Assembly (NCBI GenBank): GCA_943788935.1
Contig: CALSSE010000013.1
Span: 143,641-207,640 of the forward strand
Reading direction: 5' to 3'
Origin: an uncultured bacterium
GTDB lineage: Bacteria; Myxococcota_A; Bradymonadia; UBA7976; VGTA01
Length of the DNA: 64,000 nucleotides
Part shown: piece by piece, positions 9,588 through 18,896 of the stretch
Numbering within the stretch: position 1 is the first letter of the stretch
Layout of the letters: each line of letters opens with the position of its first letter
Notes under the pieces: generated by a model
What the model was told of the DNA's origin: nothing
The model's database searches: none
Seen by the model: the letters and a program-made list of their open reading frames with translations, nothing else
Made by a program: the position numbers and the translations under genes

Positions 9588-9902
9588 GTGCCTCTCCTCT
9601 TCTCCGGAGAAGAGCCCATGTCTAGTCAAGATACATCACGAGATACATCACGAGATCGATTACTGCCGCTCCCCTCTGCGATAAGGAACGCGCGGTCTAC
9701 AGCGAGGTCTCAACCTCAGTGGGTTCTGAAGGAGATCAGCGGGGCTACACTCTCCTTAAAGACTCGTCTTCTCGAGATTGGCCTCACCGAGGGAACCCCC
9801 TTTGAGGCGACGCGTAATGGCGGTCATTTCCTGATCAGATTAAGGGGAGATACCCTCCTGCTCAGAGAGCGAGAAGCGGAGCACTTACTCGTCATTATCT
9901 GA
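9588..9902 (+). CDS. feoA: Ferrous iron transport protein A (FeoA domain)
   Basis: A small protein whose last 65 or so residues form an FeoA SH3-like fold: LKTRLLEIGLTEGTPFEATRNGGHFLIRLRGDTLLLREREAEHLLV. FeoA acts with the FeoB GTPase in ferrous iron uptake. Two starts are possible. GTG at 9588 has AGGAGGTGAG upstream but at long spacing. ATG at 9618 has GGAGAAGAG at normal spacing and gives a length nearer the family norm, so I slightly prefer ATG 9618. The N-terminus carries a 12-bp repeat (DTSRDTSRDR). A Fur box precedes it and feoB follows. Confidence 0.88.
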   Translation: MPLLFSGEEPMSSQDTSRDTSRDRLLPLPSAIRNARSTARSQPQWVLKEISGATLSLKTRLLEIGLTEGTPFEATRNGGHFLIRLRGDTLLLREREAEHLLVII

Positions 9903-9969
9903 GCAGCACACTCATCCCCGAGAATTCACTCTATACCTATATCGCCAACCGAAGAGAGCGAGAGCGGCA

Positions 9970-12249
9970 GTGACAAAAACACTGACAAAAACACTGACAA
10001 AAACACAACAAGATCATCAAATTAAGTCAGAGACTCAACACACGCTGAGAGCCCTCGTTGTCGGACGACCAAACGCAGGAAAAACAAGCGTCTTCAACCG
10101 CTTAACGGGACATCGTCTAAAAACGGGTAACTACCATGGAGTGACCGTTGAGCACGCTGAGGGCGCCCTCTCTTTGAGCGCCGGCAAGTTGAGTCTTATC
10201 GACTTGCCGGGTACTCCGAGTCTCGTCCCTCGAAGCCCTGATGAAGGCCTCACCGCCTCGGCTGTCTTAAACGGCTCCCTCGGTCGCTATGATCTCTTAG
10301 TTAGCGTCGTTGACGCGACTCGACTCCTCGAGGGGCTCTACCTCAGCTTACAACTCATCGAGCTCGGATGGCCCACTCTAGTGGTTATTAATCAAATCGA
10401 CCTCGCCCATAAGGCAGGAGTCTCCCTTGACCTCTCAGCGTTGAGAGACTCCCTATCTCAAGGACATCACACCCCTATCGAAGCTGTCGCTGTCTCAGCG
10501 TCCACCGGAGAAGGCTTTGACGTCTTGCTAAAGAGCTTCGAGACTCTCATCTCTCACTCTTTGAGAGATGAGGGAGAGCGTGAGTCAAGAGAGAGCCCAG
10601 AGGCCACCCTCCTCCCCTGGCATCAGCTCCGAGATCTATGCGACCGCGTAGCCCCTTCTCTTCTCGGCGAGCTAGACGCACAGCTGAGTCAAGTTAAGCT
10701 CTCTAGTCCCTCACACCTCGACGCTTATTTGAGTTGGTTAAGTTTGAGCGCTCAAGAGGATGAGGCGCCGATTAGCACCAAGATTCGTCTGCTCACTGTC
10801 GCCGACTCCGCGATTAATTCAGCGGCCGCTGAGGAGTTGATCGCTCAACGCTATCGCTGGCTTGATCAAGAATCAGAGGGCTGGATAACCAAGGAAGAGC
10901 TAGCGGAGAGCGCCGCTCCTGGTCCCTCCTTTTCTCAACGAACAGACGCTTGGCTCTTGCATCCTCTTTGGGGTAGCCTAAGTTTTATGGGCTTGATGAT
11001 CCTGCTCTTCCAAGCGCTCTTCGTTGGCGCTGACCCTTTTATCGGGATGATCGAAGATGGCGTCGCTTGGCTCGGAGAGCTCGCCGGTCATCACTTGCCG
11101 GCGGGGATCCTCTCTGAATTTTTAATAGAAGGGCTCATTAACGGGATCGGTAATGTGATCGTCTTCTTACCTCAAGTCCTGATCCTCTTTGGTCTGATAG
11201 GTCTCATGGAGGACAGCGGCTATATGGCTCGTGCCTCGGCGCTCACCGATCGGGTCATGCGCAGCGCGGGTCTTAGCGGTAGGGCCTTTGTGCCCATGCT
11301 CTCCGGATTTATTTGTGCGGTCCCTGCGATCCTCGCAACTCGGACTCTCCCCCAGCGGAGAGACCGCCTGCTCACCATGATGGCGCTCCCGCTACTCACC
11401 TGCTCTGCTCGACTCCCCGTCTATACCCTCTTGATCGCGACCCTCTTACCAAACCCAGGCTCGACGCTAGGGATTGATGATCGCGCTTGGGTGATGGTGC
11501 TCCTCTACCTCTTCGCCACTCTCTCCGCTTTCGCTGCGGTTTGGGTGATGGGTAAGACGATCCTCAAAGGAGAGACCCCACCTCTCTTGATACACCTCCC
11601 CGATTATCGACGGCCGGTCTTCAAAGACGTCCTTCAGCGACTCTTCACTCGGGCGATGGTCTTCGTGAAAGAGGCCGGATCCGTAATCTTCGTGGGGACA
11701 GTTGTGCTGTGGCTACTGCTCAGCTTTCCGCGACTCGACTCTGCCACTCACCCTCACCAGGCACCAACGGTCACTTCAACATCTCCCTCTATGTCAGTAG
11801 AGAAGTTGGCGGCCCAAGAGCTGGCGGCCCTCCGCGCTCAGAGCTACGGTGGGCAACTAGGGCGACTCATGGAGCCCGCCTTGCGTCCCTTGGGATGGGA
11901 CTGGCAAGTAGGTGTTGGCTTAATCGGAGCCTTCGCCGCTCGAGAGGTCTTTGTCAGTACGCTAGGTATGGTCTATGGGGTCGGTGCAGAGGTCGATGAG
12001 GAGAGCACCTCACTCCGAGAGCGGATCCGACAAGCGAAGCATAAAGATGGCACCGCCGTGTTTACTCCGACTTCAGCGCTCGCTCTCTTAATCTTCTTCT
12101 CTTTAGCTTGCCAATGTCTCAGCACCCTCGCCGCTGTTAAGCGGGAGACTGCTGGCTTTCGATGGCCTCTCTTTATGTTCTCCTATATGTCGATATTAGC
12201 CTATGGCTGCGCCTTAGCGGTGACTTGGATCGGCGATTTTTTAAGTTAA
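9970..12249 (+). CDS. feoB: Ferrous iron transporter FeoB
   Basis: A 759-residue inner-membrane ferrous iron transporter. The cytoplasmic GTPase comes first: G1 GRPNAGKTS near residue 31, G3 DLPG near 78, G4 NQID near 140 and SAST for G5. G1 and G4 differ slightly from the common GNPNSGKT and NMxD. From about residue 335 there are two Gate (nucleoside-recognition) membrane blocks, including the conserved GYMARA and FVPMLSGFICAVPAI stretches. The start is GTG; three TKTL-type 12-bp repeats form the N-terminus. It lies 67 bp after feoA and is probably in the same Fur-controlled operon. No feoC is seen. Confidence 0.95.
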   Translation: MTKTLTKTLTKTQQDHQIKSETQHTLRALVVGRPNAGKTSVFNRLTGHRLKTGNYHGVTVEHAEGALSLSAGKLSLIDLPGTPSLVPRSPDEGLTASAVLNGSLGRYDLLVSVVDATRLLEGLYLSLQLIELGWPTLVVINQIDLAHKAGVSLDLSALRDSLSQGHHTPIEAVAVSASTGEGFDVLLKSFETLISHSLRDEGERESRESPEATLLPWHQLRDLCDRVAPSLLGELDAQLSQVKLSSPSHLDAYLSWLSLSAQEDEAPISTKIRLLTVADSAINSAAAEELIAQRYRWLDQESEGWITKEELAESAAPGPSFSQRTDAWLLHPLWGSLSFMGLMILLFQALFVGADPFIGMIEDGVAWLGELAGHHLPAGILSEFLIEGLINGIGNVIVFLPQVLILFGLIGLMEDSGYMARASALTDRVMRSAGLSGRAFVPMLSGFICAVPAILATRTLPQRRDRLLTMMALPLLTCSARLPVYTLLIATLLPNPGSTLGIDDRAWVMVLLYLFATLSAFAAVWVMGKTILKGETPPLLIHLPDYRRPVFKDVLQRLFTRAMVFVKEAGSVIFVGTVVLWLLLSFPRLDSATHPHQAPTVTSTSPSMSVEKLAAQELAALRAQSYGGQLGRLMEPALRPLGWDWQVGVGLIGAFAAREVFVSTLGMVYGVGAEVDEESTSLRERIRQAKHKDGTAVFTPTSALALLIFFSLACQCLSTLAAVKRETAGFRWPLFMFSYMSILAYGCALAVTWIGDFLS

Positions 12250-12269
12250 GCCCGCCTCAGACCTCCTCT

Positions 12270-13490
12270 TTAGGGAGCGAGTCCGCAGTCGACGATATCA
12301 ACCTCATATTGAATCGACTCGCTCTCTCCTTCAACACGGACGACATATCGCTTGCCGACCTCGCTGGTCCATCCTTGGGGGATAAGGTTGAGCGCCGCAG
12401 CGCTCCCAAAGTTCGGCCTTAAGGTCACGACCTCTATCGGACAATCCACCCCTTGACCGACAGCTGCGCCTGTTGGGTCTGGGAGATCAAAAGCGGTCAC
12501 CGAGACCTGCGGATCACGAAGAGAGAGACCGTCATATTGAAAAGTCCAACCCGTCTGGTCTATACTACGACCCCATCGATCTTCACTGACTTGAATGGGA
12601 AAAGGACCCGGAGAGGGAAACGCGACCCACCCCTGAGGTCGGTTGAGATGTAAGACTTCCATACAAGAGAAGTCGGAGGCGCTCCCCACCCCAATGCTCT
12701 CTAAACCAATGGACATAATCCACCGCCGATGTCCCATCGTCGTCTCATTACCGGGGTCCACCATATACATCCCGATCGCATCGATAGCGTTAGAACCCGC
12801 GATATTACTCCGGCTAGCCTTCTGCGCCCCCTCTGGCGTATAGCAACGCCACTCGGCCGGTGGACTATGGCTTAATCGACCATTAGCCTGCATCATTAGC
12901 GCACATTCTTGAAGGGCGGGAACACTCTCTAGATTCCCTGTTACCGGATCTAGATCAGCCAAAGATCGATAAAAGTTCGTGAGCTCCACGACCCCACTTA
13001 AAGCGACCTCATTGACATCTCCTGCGATGCATTGATTCACATCTCCTGTCCAAAGCACTCCCTCCAAAGCGCTTTGGACGGTCCGCCACCTTTGGCACAT
13101 CGTCACCCACGCCGGCTGATCAAGTGGAGGCAGAGCGCCTCCCATGACCTCACCTCCCATGACCTCACCTCCCATGACCTCACCTCCCATGACCTCACCT
13201 CCCATGACCTCACCTCCCATGACCTCACCTCCCATGACCTCGCCTCCCATAACCTCACCTCCCATGATCTCGCCTCCCGTGATCTCCTCACCAATAGGGC
13301 TATCTACTCCCGCCATGTTTCTCTCCCCTGCGATGACATAACCGCCGGATCCATCGATACCCGAGAAGACCTCTCCTGCCTTTCCTCCTCCAATAGGGTC
13401 ATCAATGATCTCCGATGAGCAAGCTGAGCTAGAGATCACGCCGATACAAAAGAGATAACGCAGATAATGAGTCGATAAGGGAGTCTTCAT
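12270..13490 (-). CDS. CAP (SCP/PR-1) domain lipoprotein with MGGEV repeat stalk
   Basis: A signal peptide with lipobox SSSAC near residue 24 is followed by a Gly/Glu-rich stalk of roughly ten GGEVM pentapeptides. A CAP-superfamily domain then runs from about residue 130 to the end. CAP features are NFYRSLADLDPV near the first helix, a candidate His in LSHSPP, and MGHRRWIMS. CAP proteins are secreted and have varied binding or hydrolytic roles; the bacterial role is mostly unknown. The stalk probably spaces the domain from the membrane. It is convergent with feoB, with a 20-bp gap. Confidence 0.8.
   Translation of the reverse strand: MKTPLSTHYLRYLFCIGVISSSACSSEIIDDPIGGGKAGEVFSGIDGSGGYVIAGERNMAGVDSPIGEEITGGEIMGGEVMGGEVMGGEVMGGEVMGGEVMGGEVMGGEVMGGEVMGGALPPLDQPAWVTMCQRWRTVQSALEGVLWTGDVNQCIAGDVNEVALSGVVELTNFYRSLADLDPVTGNLESVPALQECALMMQANGRLSHSPPAEWRCYTPEGAQKASRSNIAGSNAIDAIGMYMVDPGNETTMGHRRWIMSIGLESIGVGSASDFSCMEVLHLNRPQGWVAFPSPGPFPIQVSEDRWGRSIDQTGWTFQYDGLSLRDPQVSVTAFDLPDPTGAAVGQGVDCPIEVVTLRPNFGSAAALNLIPQGWTSEVGKRYVVRVEGESESIQYEVDIVDCGLAP
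13138..13280. repeat. 15-bp in-frame tandem repeat in the CAP lipoprotein
   Basis: About ten units of CCTCCCATGACCTCA (plus-strand view) encode MGGEV on the minus strand. Units at the 13250-13280 edge have diverged, while the central units are identical, as expected from recent slippage or unequal exchange. Confidence 0.9.
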
Positions 13491-13621
13491 AGTTCTCTCT
13501 TCTATATAAAAATCATAGGAATGGACTTCATAACCGGTTTAAGAGGCCTGCTCAGTTAATCATGTTATCAGACTCCAATAAAGACCACTTTGATCTCTAT
13601 AAAAGAAGACTCACAGAAGAC

Positions 13622-14956
13622 TCACAGAGAAACCGATCTCCACCGACCGCTGTGGAAAGCCCATGCTAAATAGAGAGAACGACCGAACCAGTCGATAGTG
13701 GAGCCTGCCCATATTCCCAATAAGCCCCATCCCCATTGATACGTGAATAGCCAACAAAAGCCTAAACGGAGCGCTGCTGGGCCAAGGAGACTCGCGATGA
13801 GTGGACTGCGAGTCTCTCCCGCCCCGCGTAATGCCCCCGCTAAAGCGCTAGTCACCGCCATCAGAGGTTGGGCGATCGCGGCGATCTGTAGACAGGGAAC
13901 CCCGACCGAGATCACTTTTGGGTCAGAGGTGACACAGCCGATCAGGGCAGCGGGGAAACAGAGGAAAATCACTGAGAGGCTGAGGAGTAAGCCCCCTCCT
14001 ACTAGCGCTGAGAGCCAACCTACCTTTTGTGCTCGCCGCAAGTCATCTCTCCCCATTGACTGAGCGACCAGCGCCGACGAGGCAACCCCAAAAGCATCAG
14101 CGCCAATAAAACCGATCGACTCCACCGCTAAGAGCACCTGATGGGCTCCCATCTCTACCTTCCCTAGTCCGGCGATCAAGCTAGAGAAGAGTAAGAATGC
14201 GCTGTGATACCCGAGGCGTTCTCCCAAAACCCCTCTTGTTACTTTGAGAACCGGTCTGACAATAGAGTAATCAAAGCTGAACTTCCGCCATGAGAAGAGG
14301 CCCAAGAAACGATGAGAGAGACTCCATCCACCGAGAGCTGCTTGTAGGGTGAAAGCAAACGCTGAGCCCCAAGCTGCCCCTGCGATCCCTAACTCAGGAG
14401 CGCCTCCCCAACCATAAATTAATAAGGCGGAGAGGCCTAGATTGGTGAAGCCACAGACCCCGGAGATCCACATCGGAGTCTTGGTGTCACCCTGTGATTG
14501 TAAAGCCGAAAAGAATAGGCCGCCTAGCATCTTCAACGGAGCGCTCAAAAAGAGAGGGAAAAAATATAGCCGAGCGCTTTGATGTAGCTCAGGGGTCTCT
14601 CGACCCATCCACATAATCAACCATTCAGTGAGCCAAGGCGAGAGAGCAAAGATGAGCGTTCCAATCCCAAATGAGAAGAGCGAGCAGCTCCTTAGGAGAT
14701 TGATTACGCCACGATCATCTCCCCGTCCTCGCGCTCGTCCCATCAGCGCTAAGGCGCCTATGTCGAGTGATCCAGAGAGAGAGAATAGAGACCACAAGGC
14801 CGGACCACAGATCTGTACGACTCCTAAGCCATCGGCATGATAGTGACCAAGTAAAGTCCGGTCAGTGAGGAAGACAACGGTAAGTAAGAGACCTTGTAAC
14901 ACTGCCGGCCAAGCCAGCGATAACAACTCAGATAAGGCAGACCGATTACTCAACAT
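13622..14956 (-). CDS. MATE family efflux transporter
   Basis: A multidrug and toxic compound extrusion (MATE) type membrane protein of about 445 residues. The N-terminal LAWPAVLQGLLLTVVFLTDRTLLGHY and roughly twelve hydrophobic segments in two homologous halves are typical. I chose ATG 14956 because the protein then begins directly before the first helix. The frame is open further to 15055 and an ATG at 15010 is possible, but neither has a good ribosome site. MATE proteins export cationic compounds in exchange for Na+ or H+; the substrate here is unknown. It is divergent from the HAD phosphatase gene. Confidence 0.85.
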   Translation of the reverse strand: MLSNRSALSELLSLAWPAVLQGLLLTVVFLTDRTLLGHYHADGLGVVQICGPALWSLFSLSGSLDIGALALMGRARGRGDDRGVINLLRSCSLFSFGIGTLIFALSPWLTEWLIMWMGRETPELHQSARLYFFPLFLSAPLKMLGGLFFSALQSQGDTKTPMWISGVCGFTNLGLSALLIYGWGGAPELGIAGAAWGSAFAFTLQAALGGWSLSHRFLGLFSWRKFSFDYSIVRPVLKVTRGVLGERLGYHSAFLLFSSLIAGLGKVEMGAHQVLLAVESIGFIGADAFGVASSALVAQSMGRDDLRRAQKVGWLSALVGGGLLLSLSVIFLCFPAALIGCVTSDPKVISVGVPCLQIAAIAQPLMAVTSALAGALRGAGETRSPLIASLLGPAALRLGFCWLFTYQWGWGLLGIWAGSTIDWFGRSLYLAWAFHSGRWRSVSL

Positions 14957-15115
14957 CTCCCCTTTTCTTGGCCCACGACCTTTGCGATTTGAGGGTCGTA
15001 TCAAGATCATATGATAAGAGCGCCGGCAAATGAATTTCACTCCCTCTCTACACAAAACTCTGTTAGGGACCCTAAATCTCGACTACTAGTAAGCGATCTT
15101 TCACGAGGAGGCAGC

Positions 15116-15904
15116 ATGCGTACAATCTTCTTTGACCTTGACGGCACTTTGCTCAATGAGGACCACCAACTTCATCCGGAAAATATAGAGGTCATTCATC
15201 AACTTCAACAGCGCGGAGTCACTGTCTGTTTAGCCTCGGGACGTACTTATCAGTCGATGCGCCCCTTTCACAGACAGCTCGGTCTACAGACTCCTCTAAT
15301 CTGTTACAATGGAGCTAAGATCGTCTTCAGCGAATCAGAGACCATAGAGACCGCTTTAACACCTCAGATGCTCCGTCCGCTCGTAGAGCTCTCTCGTGAT
15401 CATCAATTTCATCTCCATCTCTACCGTGATGAAGAGTGGTATACAGAGCGCCCTGACAGTGAAGAGTCACGCGATTATGCTGAGAAAACTCATATGACCC
15501 CCATCGCAGTAGACCTCTATGAGATCGCCAACTCCCCTTGTACTAAAGCCTTATTCATCGCCGCTCCCGAGAGACTAGCGATGCTCTCTACTCTCATTAC
15601 CGCTCAACTCGGCGATGAGGTCGACCTCACCTCTTCGATGAATCACTTCTTGGAGGTCCTCGTGAAAGGAATCAATAAGGGGTGGGCTATACGTCAAGTA
15701 TGTGAGCGGCTAGCGCTCCCCTTGGAGCAGACGATCGCCTTTGGTGATGGGCTAAATGATCTAGAAATGCTCCAACTCGTGGGTCATGGGGTGGCGATGG
15801 AGAATGCTCATGAGACTCTAAAAGTAGCCGCTGATGCCATGGCTCCACATCACGCTCATGCAGGTGTCGCCCGTTATTTAAGAGGTCACTATCAGCTCAC
15901 TTAA
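15116..15904 (+). CDS. Cof-type HAD-IIB phosphatase
   Basis: A 262-residue haloacid dehalogenase superfamily phosphatase. Motif I FFDLDGTLLN is at residues 4-13, motif II LASGRTY near 42, the Lys of motif III in KGINKGWAI near 183, and motif IV FGDGLNDLEML near 210. Cof-type enzymes dephosphorylate sugar phosphates, pyridoxal phosphate or flavin mononucleotide. The start at 15116 is supported by GAGGAGGCAGC immediately upstream; the frame is open further back, without such support. Confidence 0.9.
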   Translation: MRTIFFDLDGTLLNEDHQLHPENIEVIHQLQQRGVTVCLASGRTYQSMRPFHRQLGLQTPLICYNGAKIVFSESETIETALTPQMLRPLVELSRDHQFHLHLYRDEEWYTERPDSEESRDYAEKTHMTPIAVDLYEIANSPCTKALFIAAPERLAMLSTLITAQLGDEVDLTSSMNHFLEVLVKGINKGWAIRQVCERLALPLEQTIAFGDGLNDLEMLQLVGHGVAMENAHETLKVAADAMAPHHAHAGVARYLRGHYQLT

Positions 15905-15918
15905 TAAGCATATTGCTT

Positions 15919-15962
15919 GTCCTCTGTCACTTGTCCTCTGTCACTTGTCCTCTGTCACTTGT
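15919..15962. repeat. 14-bp tandem repeat, three copies
   Basis: Three direct copies of CTTGTCCTCTGTCA lie between the HAD gene stop and the methyltransferase start. Confidence 0.75.
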
Positions 15963-15984
15963 TTGCCATTACTAGAGGCTCCTT

Positions 15985-16869
15985 ATGTCTACTTCTAACT
16001 CGACTCAGACACCGATCTATACACCACCATGGCTCGACAGCCTACCCCAGCGCCCCCCTCCGGCCTTTAGAGCTTATCGACAATTCAATGCCCTCCGCGA
16101 AACACTCGATTTTGGTCCTGATGAGCATAATGAGATCGAACGAGATCAGGCTTATCAGGATCGGAGACAGCAAATATCGCTCTGCGCGGTGAAGAGTAGG
16201 CTGAACGCGAGTAAGATGAGCTATTTCCCAACGGAACAAATGCCCGATAAAGTGGCTCGTCTCTTGGGAGAAGCTCGAGCGCTTGACACTAAAGAGGTGA
16301 TCGAATCTTTTGAATTCTTTCAACGCGTTCGACATCGAGTGAGCCGTGAGGTCGTGGTTGACCTGTGCTGTGGCCATGGCTTGGTCGGCATGCTCTTCGC
16401 GCTCTTAGAGCGAAGAGTAGAGACTGTCTATCTCCTCGATGTAAAATTTCCCGCATCCTCCGCTCGAATTGAGGCACTCCTACAAGAGGAATGGCCGTGG
16501 GTCTCACCTAAGATCAAGAGACTTAAGCGCTCGGTAAAAGGAGCGGCGAGTGATCTCCCTACGGGTGCAGGCGTGGTCGCGGTCCACGCTTGTGGCGCTC
16601 GCACCGACTGGGCGATAGAGGTCGCTGCTAGCCTCGAAGGTCCTCTAGCGATGATGCCCTGCTGCTATGGGCACCAAGTGTATCGAGGCCCTGAGACGCT
16701 CAAGAGACATCTTGGGGTGACCTTGTGCGTAGATATTCAACGTACAATGGACCTCGAACAGCGAGGATATCGCGTAGATTGGCAAGAGATCCCCGCCGAG
16801 ATCACGCCGAAAAACAGAATAATATCCGCCTCTCCTGCCCCCCTCCCCGATAAACCGAGTGATCACTAA
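15985..16869 (+). CDS. Class I SAM-dependent methyltransferase-like protein
   Basis: A 294-residue protein with a Rossmann SAM-binding motif VVDLCCGHGLVGMLFALL near residues 123-140, an acidic strand end VYLLDVKFP, then HACGARTDWAIEVA and MMPCCYGH. The CCxGxG / HACGxxTD / PCC combination resembles the Methyltransf_32 group, some members of which act on RNA or proteins. Substrate unknown. GAGGCTCCTT precedes the ATG. The C-terminus has only loose family signals. Confidence 0.75.
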   Translation: MSTSNSTQTPIYTPPWLDSLPQRPPPAFRAYRQFNALRETLDFGPDEHNEIERDQAYQDRRQQISLCAVKSRLNASKMSYFPTEQMPDKVARLLGEARALDTKEVIESFEFFQRVRHRVSREVVVDLCCGHGLVGMLFALLERRVETVYLLDVKFPASSARIEALLQEEWPWVSPKIKRLKRSVKGAASDLPTGAGVVAVHACGARTDWAIEVAASLEGPLAMMPCCYGHQVYRGPETLKRHLGVTLCVDIQRTMDLEQRGYRVDWQEIPAEITPKNRIISASPAPLPDKPSDH

Positions 16870-17065
16870 AGTAGTAATCTATGACATAAGCCATAGTAAA
16901 CAATAGGTTTTAATGCCCTTGAGTACTTTTTGGGCTTTACGATACGACTTAAGGTGATTATCTTCTTTGAGGGGAGGTGAATCATCTCCTAAAACGACTC
17001 AGCTCCGTCTATTCATTTACATTAAGATTTATAGCCTGCCCTCGCAGGCGTACTAGAGAGAATAT

Positions 17066-17638
17066 ATGCTTATCAATCGAGCGATTAACACGATTATGCA
17101 GAGTGAACTGATCGGTAAAGTCCTCCAACATGAGGCCTTTATTGAGAGTATCCTCAAAGCGGTCACCACCTCTCTTGAGGCGAAAGATGCCTTCAGCGCC
17201 CGCTACGAAACTATTTTACGAAGCGTCGGACTCGTCACTAGCACCCAACTCGACGTCCTCAAAGAGATGCTAGACGCTCTCAATCAAGAGGCGGATGCTC
17301 TGCGAGAGCAGCTCGATCACGCGGCTCAAAGCACCAGAAGTTTAAGACAGCGCGCTAGTAAAGCAGAAGCAGAGCTCGCCCAAGCGATCGCTGACTTAGA
17401 GAGCGCTCAGGCCGAGCTCACTTCGCTTAAAGCGAAGACAAAGGTAACCTCAAAGTCTAAAGCGAAACCCAAGACTCAAGCGAAGCCTACACCAAAGCCT
17501 GCCGCGGCGACGTGGTCTCCGACGATGACTAAGGCAGAGCTAATAGAAATCGCTAAATCCCTCGGTATGAAGGTCAGCACCAAGGTAAAGAAGACTGACC
17601 TCATCAACCGACTCGGCGCCCTAGCGGGCGATCACTGA
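17066..17638 (+). CDS. Coiled-coil protein with C-terminal SAP/Rho-N-like domain
   Basis: A 190-residue protein in three parts. A helical N-terminus (residues 1-60) leads into a coiled coil at about 65-120 (LNQEADALREQLDHAAQS, SKAEAELAQAIADLESAQAEL). A Lys/Pro/Ala-rich linker follows, and then a helix-extended-helix at about 150-186 (MTKAELIEIAKSLGMKVSTKVKKTDLINRLG). The last part looks like a SAP or Rho N-terminal domain, which often binds nucleic acid; the basic linker fits that. A phasin-like or nucleoid-associated role is possible but unproven. It lies 24 bp before a DUF2835 gene. Confidence 0.65.
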   Translation: MLINRAINTIMQSELIGKVLQHEAFIESILKAVTTSLEAKDAFSARYETILRSVGLVTSTQLDVLKEMLDALNQEADALREQLDHAAQSTRSLRQRASKAEAELAQAIADLESAQAELTSLKAKTKVTSKSKAKPKTQAKPTPKPAAATWSPTMTKAELIEIAKSLGMKVSTKVKKTDLINRLGALAGDH

Positions 17639-17662
17639 CTCTCTACTCCCCGCTGATCATCT

Positions 17663-17998
17663 ATGAGAAACGCACATTTTTATCTAAAACTTACCCCCGA
17701 TGAGCTCTTGGAGTACTACCAAGGATATAAAAAATATGTGAGGGTGAAGACCTTTCAGGGGTACTCAATTCAGTTTAGAGCGGATCATCTCCGGCAATGG
17801 GTTAAGCCCTATGGGATTAATGGTGAATTTGAGATCCGCTTTGACGATCAGAATAAATTCGCCGGACTGTATTTATACCGTGATTTCGGGGGAGGAACGA
17901 GCGTTCAGAGCGCTAAGTCATCCGACCCCCCTCCCAAGAAAACAACTCCACCCAATGGACCCAACCAGCGTCGCCGAGGATTCAAGACCTCTATCTGA
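17663..17998 (+). CDS. DUF2835 family protein
   Basis: A 111-residue protein. Residues 4-75 match the DUF2835 pattern: FYLKLTPDELLEYYQGYKKYVRVKTFQG, IQFRADHLRQWV, then GEFEIRFDDQNKFAGLYLY. This is a small beta-rich family of unknown function. The tail is Pro/Lys/Arg-rich and looks disordered. It probably shares a transcript with the SAP-like gene upstream. Confidence 0.75.
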   Translation: MRNAHFYLKLTPDELLEYYQGYKKYVRVKTFQGYSIQFRADHLRQWVKPYGINGEFEIRFDDQNKFAGLYLYRDFGGGTSVQSAKSSDPPPKKTTPPNGPNQRRRGFKTSI

Positions 17999-18033
17999 CG
18001 TTAGAGTGCAATGTGCTGGATCTTAGTCGGGTC

Positions 18034-18606
18034 TTAGGCGAGCTCTATCCCATCCTCAGTGAGCGCGGTAATCTGAGCAAGGCTGTGAATGGGAACGTCG
18101 CATTCAGACAAGAGCTTACGTCCATGTTCAAAAGTCTTCTCGACCAGCGCTCCTATACCGACTAGGGTCGCGCCTGCTTGGTCACAGAGGTCAACTAAGC
18201 CCTTAATCGTCTGTCCACTCGCGAGGAAATCATCAATAATTAATACTCGCTCACCTGCCCCTAAGAACTCAGGAGAGACCATCAGGGGCGTAATGCTCCC
18301 TTTAGTATGCGAAGGCGCGAGGGCCATATAGGCATTCTCAGGCATCGTCACCGGTCTCTTTTTACGGGCATATACAACTTTACATTGAAGAGCTGAGGCG
18401 GTCATCAACGCCGGCGCAATCCCCGATATTTCTGCGGTTAAGACAAGATCAGGTTGAGTCTCACGAAAGAGATCAGCGAAAGCGATGCCACATTGTTGCA
18501 TCAAGGCCGCATCAACGCGATGGTTGATAAATCCATCTACTTTGAGGATCCCATTTCCTAAATTTTTTCCCTCAGTACGTATCTTTTCAACGAGCTCAAT
18601 AAGCAT
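18034..18606 (-). CDS. xpt: Xanthine phosphoribosyltransferase
   Basis: A 190-residue purine phosphoribosyltransferase that converts xanthine and PRPP to XMP. The PRPP-binding motif VLIIDDFLASGQT is near residues 123-135, and the family stretch YARKKRPVTM with GKNLGNGILKVDGFINHRVD at the start places it with Xpt rather than Apt. Full length for the family. I found no purine-riboswitch signature in the upstream leader. It is convergent with DUF2835, with a 35-bp gap. Confidence 0.9.
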   Translation of the reverse strand: MLIELVEKIRTEGKNLGNGILKVDGFINHRVDAALMQQCGIAFADLFRETQPDLVLTAEISGIAPALMTASALQCKVVYARKKRPVTMPENAYMALAPSHTKGSITPLMVSPEFLGAGERVLIIDDFLASGQTIKGLVDLCDQAGATLVGIGALVEKTFEHGRKLLSECDVPIHSLAQITALTEDGIELA

Positions 18607-18896
18607 AAATGATGATCTCTTTCTCAGCGGGCTTGAGTATTTCTAACCGTCTACTTTTGATAGAATATCTTAACAGTCGGCTTATAGACTGAGTCTTAGT
18701 ACAACGCAATAGCGAGGCGTAGGTTGTTCCTCATCGACCCCTCTTCTTTACTGATCACATCGCCTCAAGCGATGCACATCTCATCCAAGTATAAAGCCTT
18801 GTCGCTTTAGCGAAACTAGCATACATAAACACTGATCTATGTAGAGGTGTAGAGACATAGATAAGCAGACGAATCGATGAGAAGATGAGGTGACAC

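Noticed and set aside
13032..13418. Plus-strand frame of SHDLT repeats opposite the CAP lipoprotein
   Set aside because: It is the antisense of the in-frame MGGEV repeat; the minus-strand protein has a signal peptide and a known domain.
18607..18760. Purine riboswitch upstream of xpt
   Set aside because: I looked for the conserved TATA-like and GTNTCTAC core signatures and did not find them.
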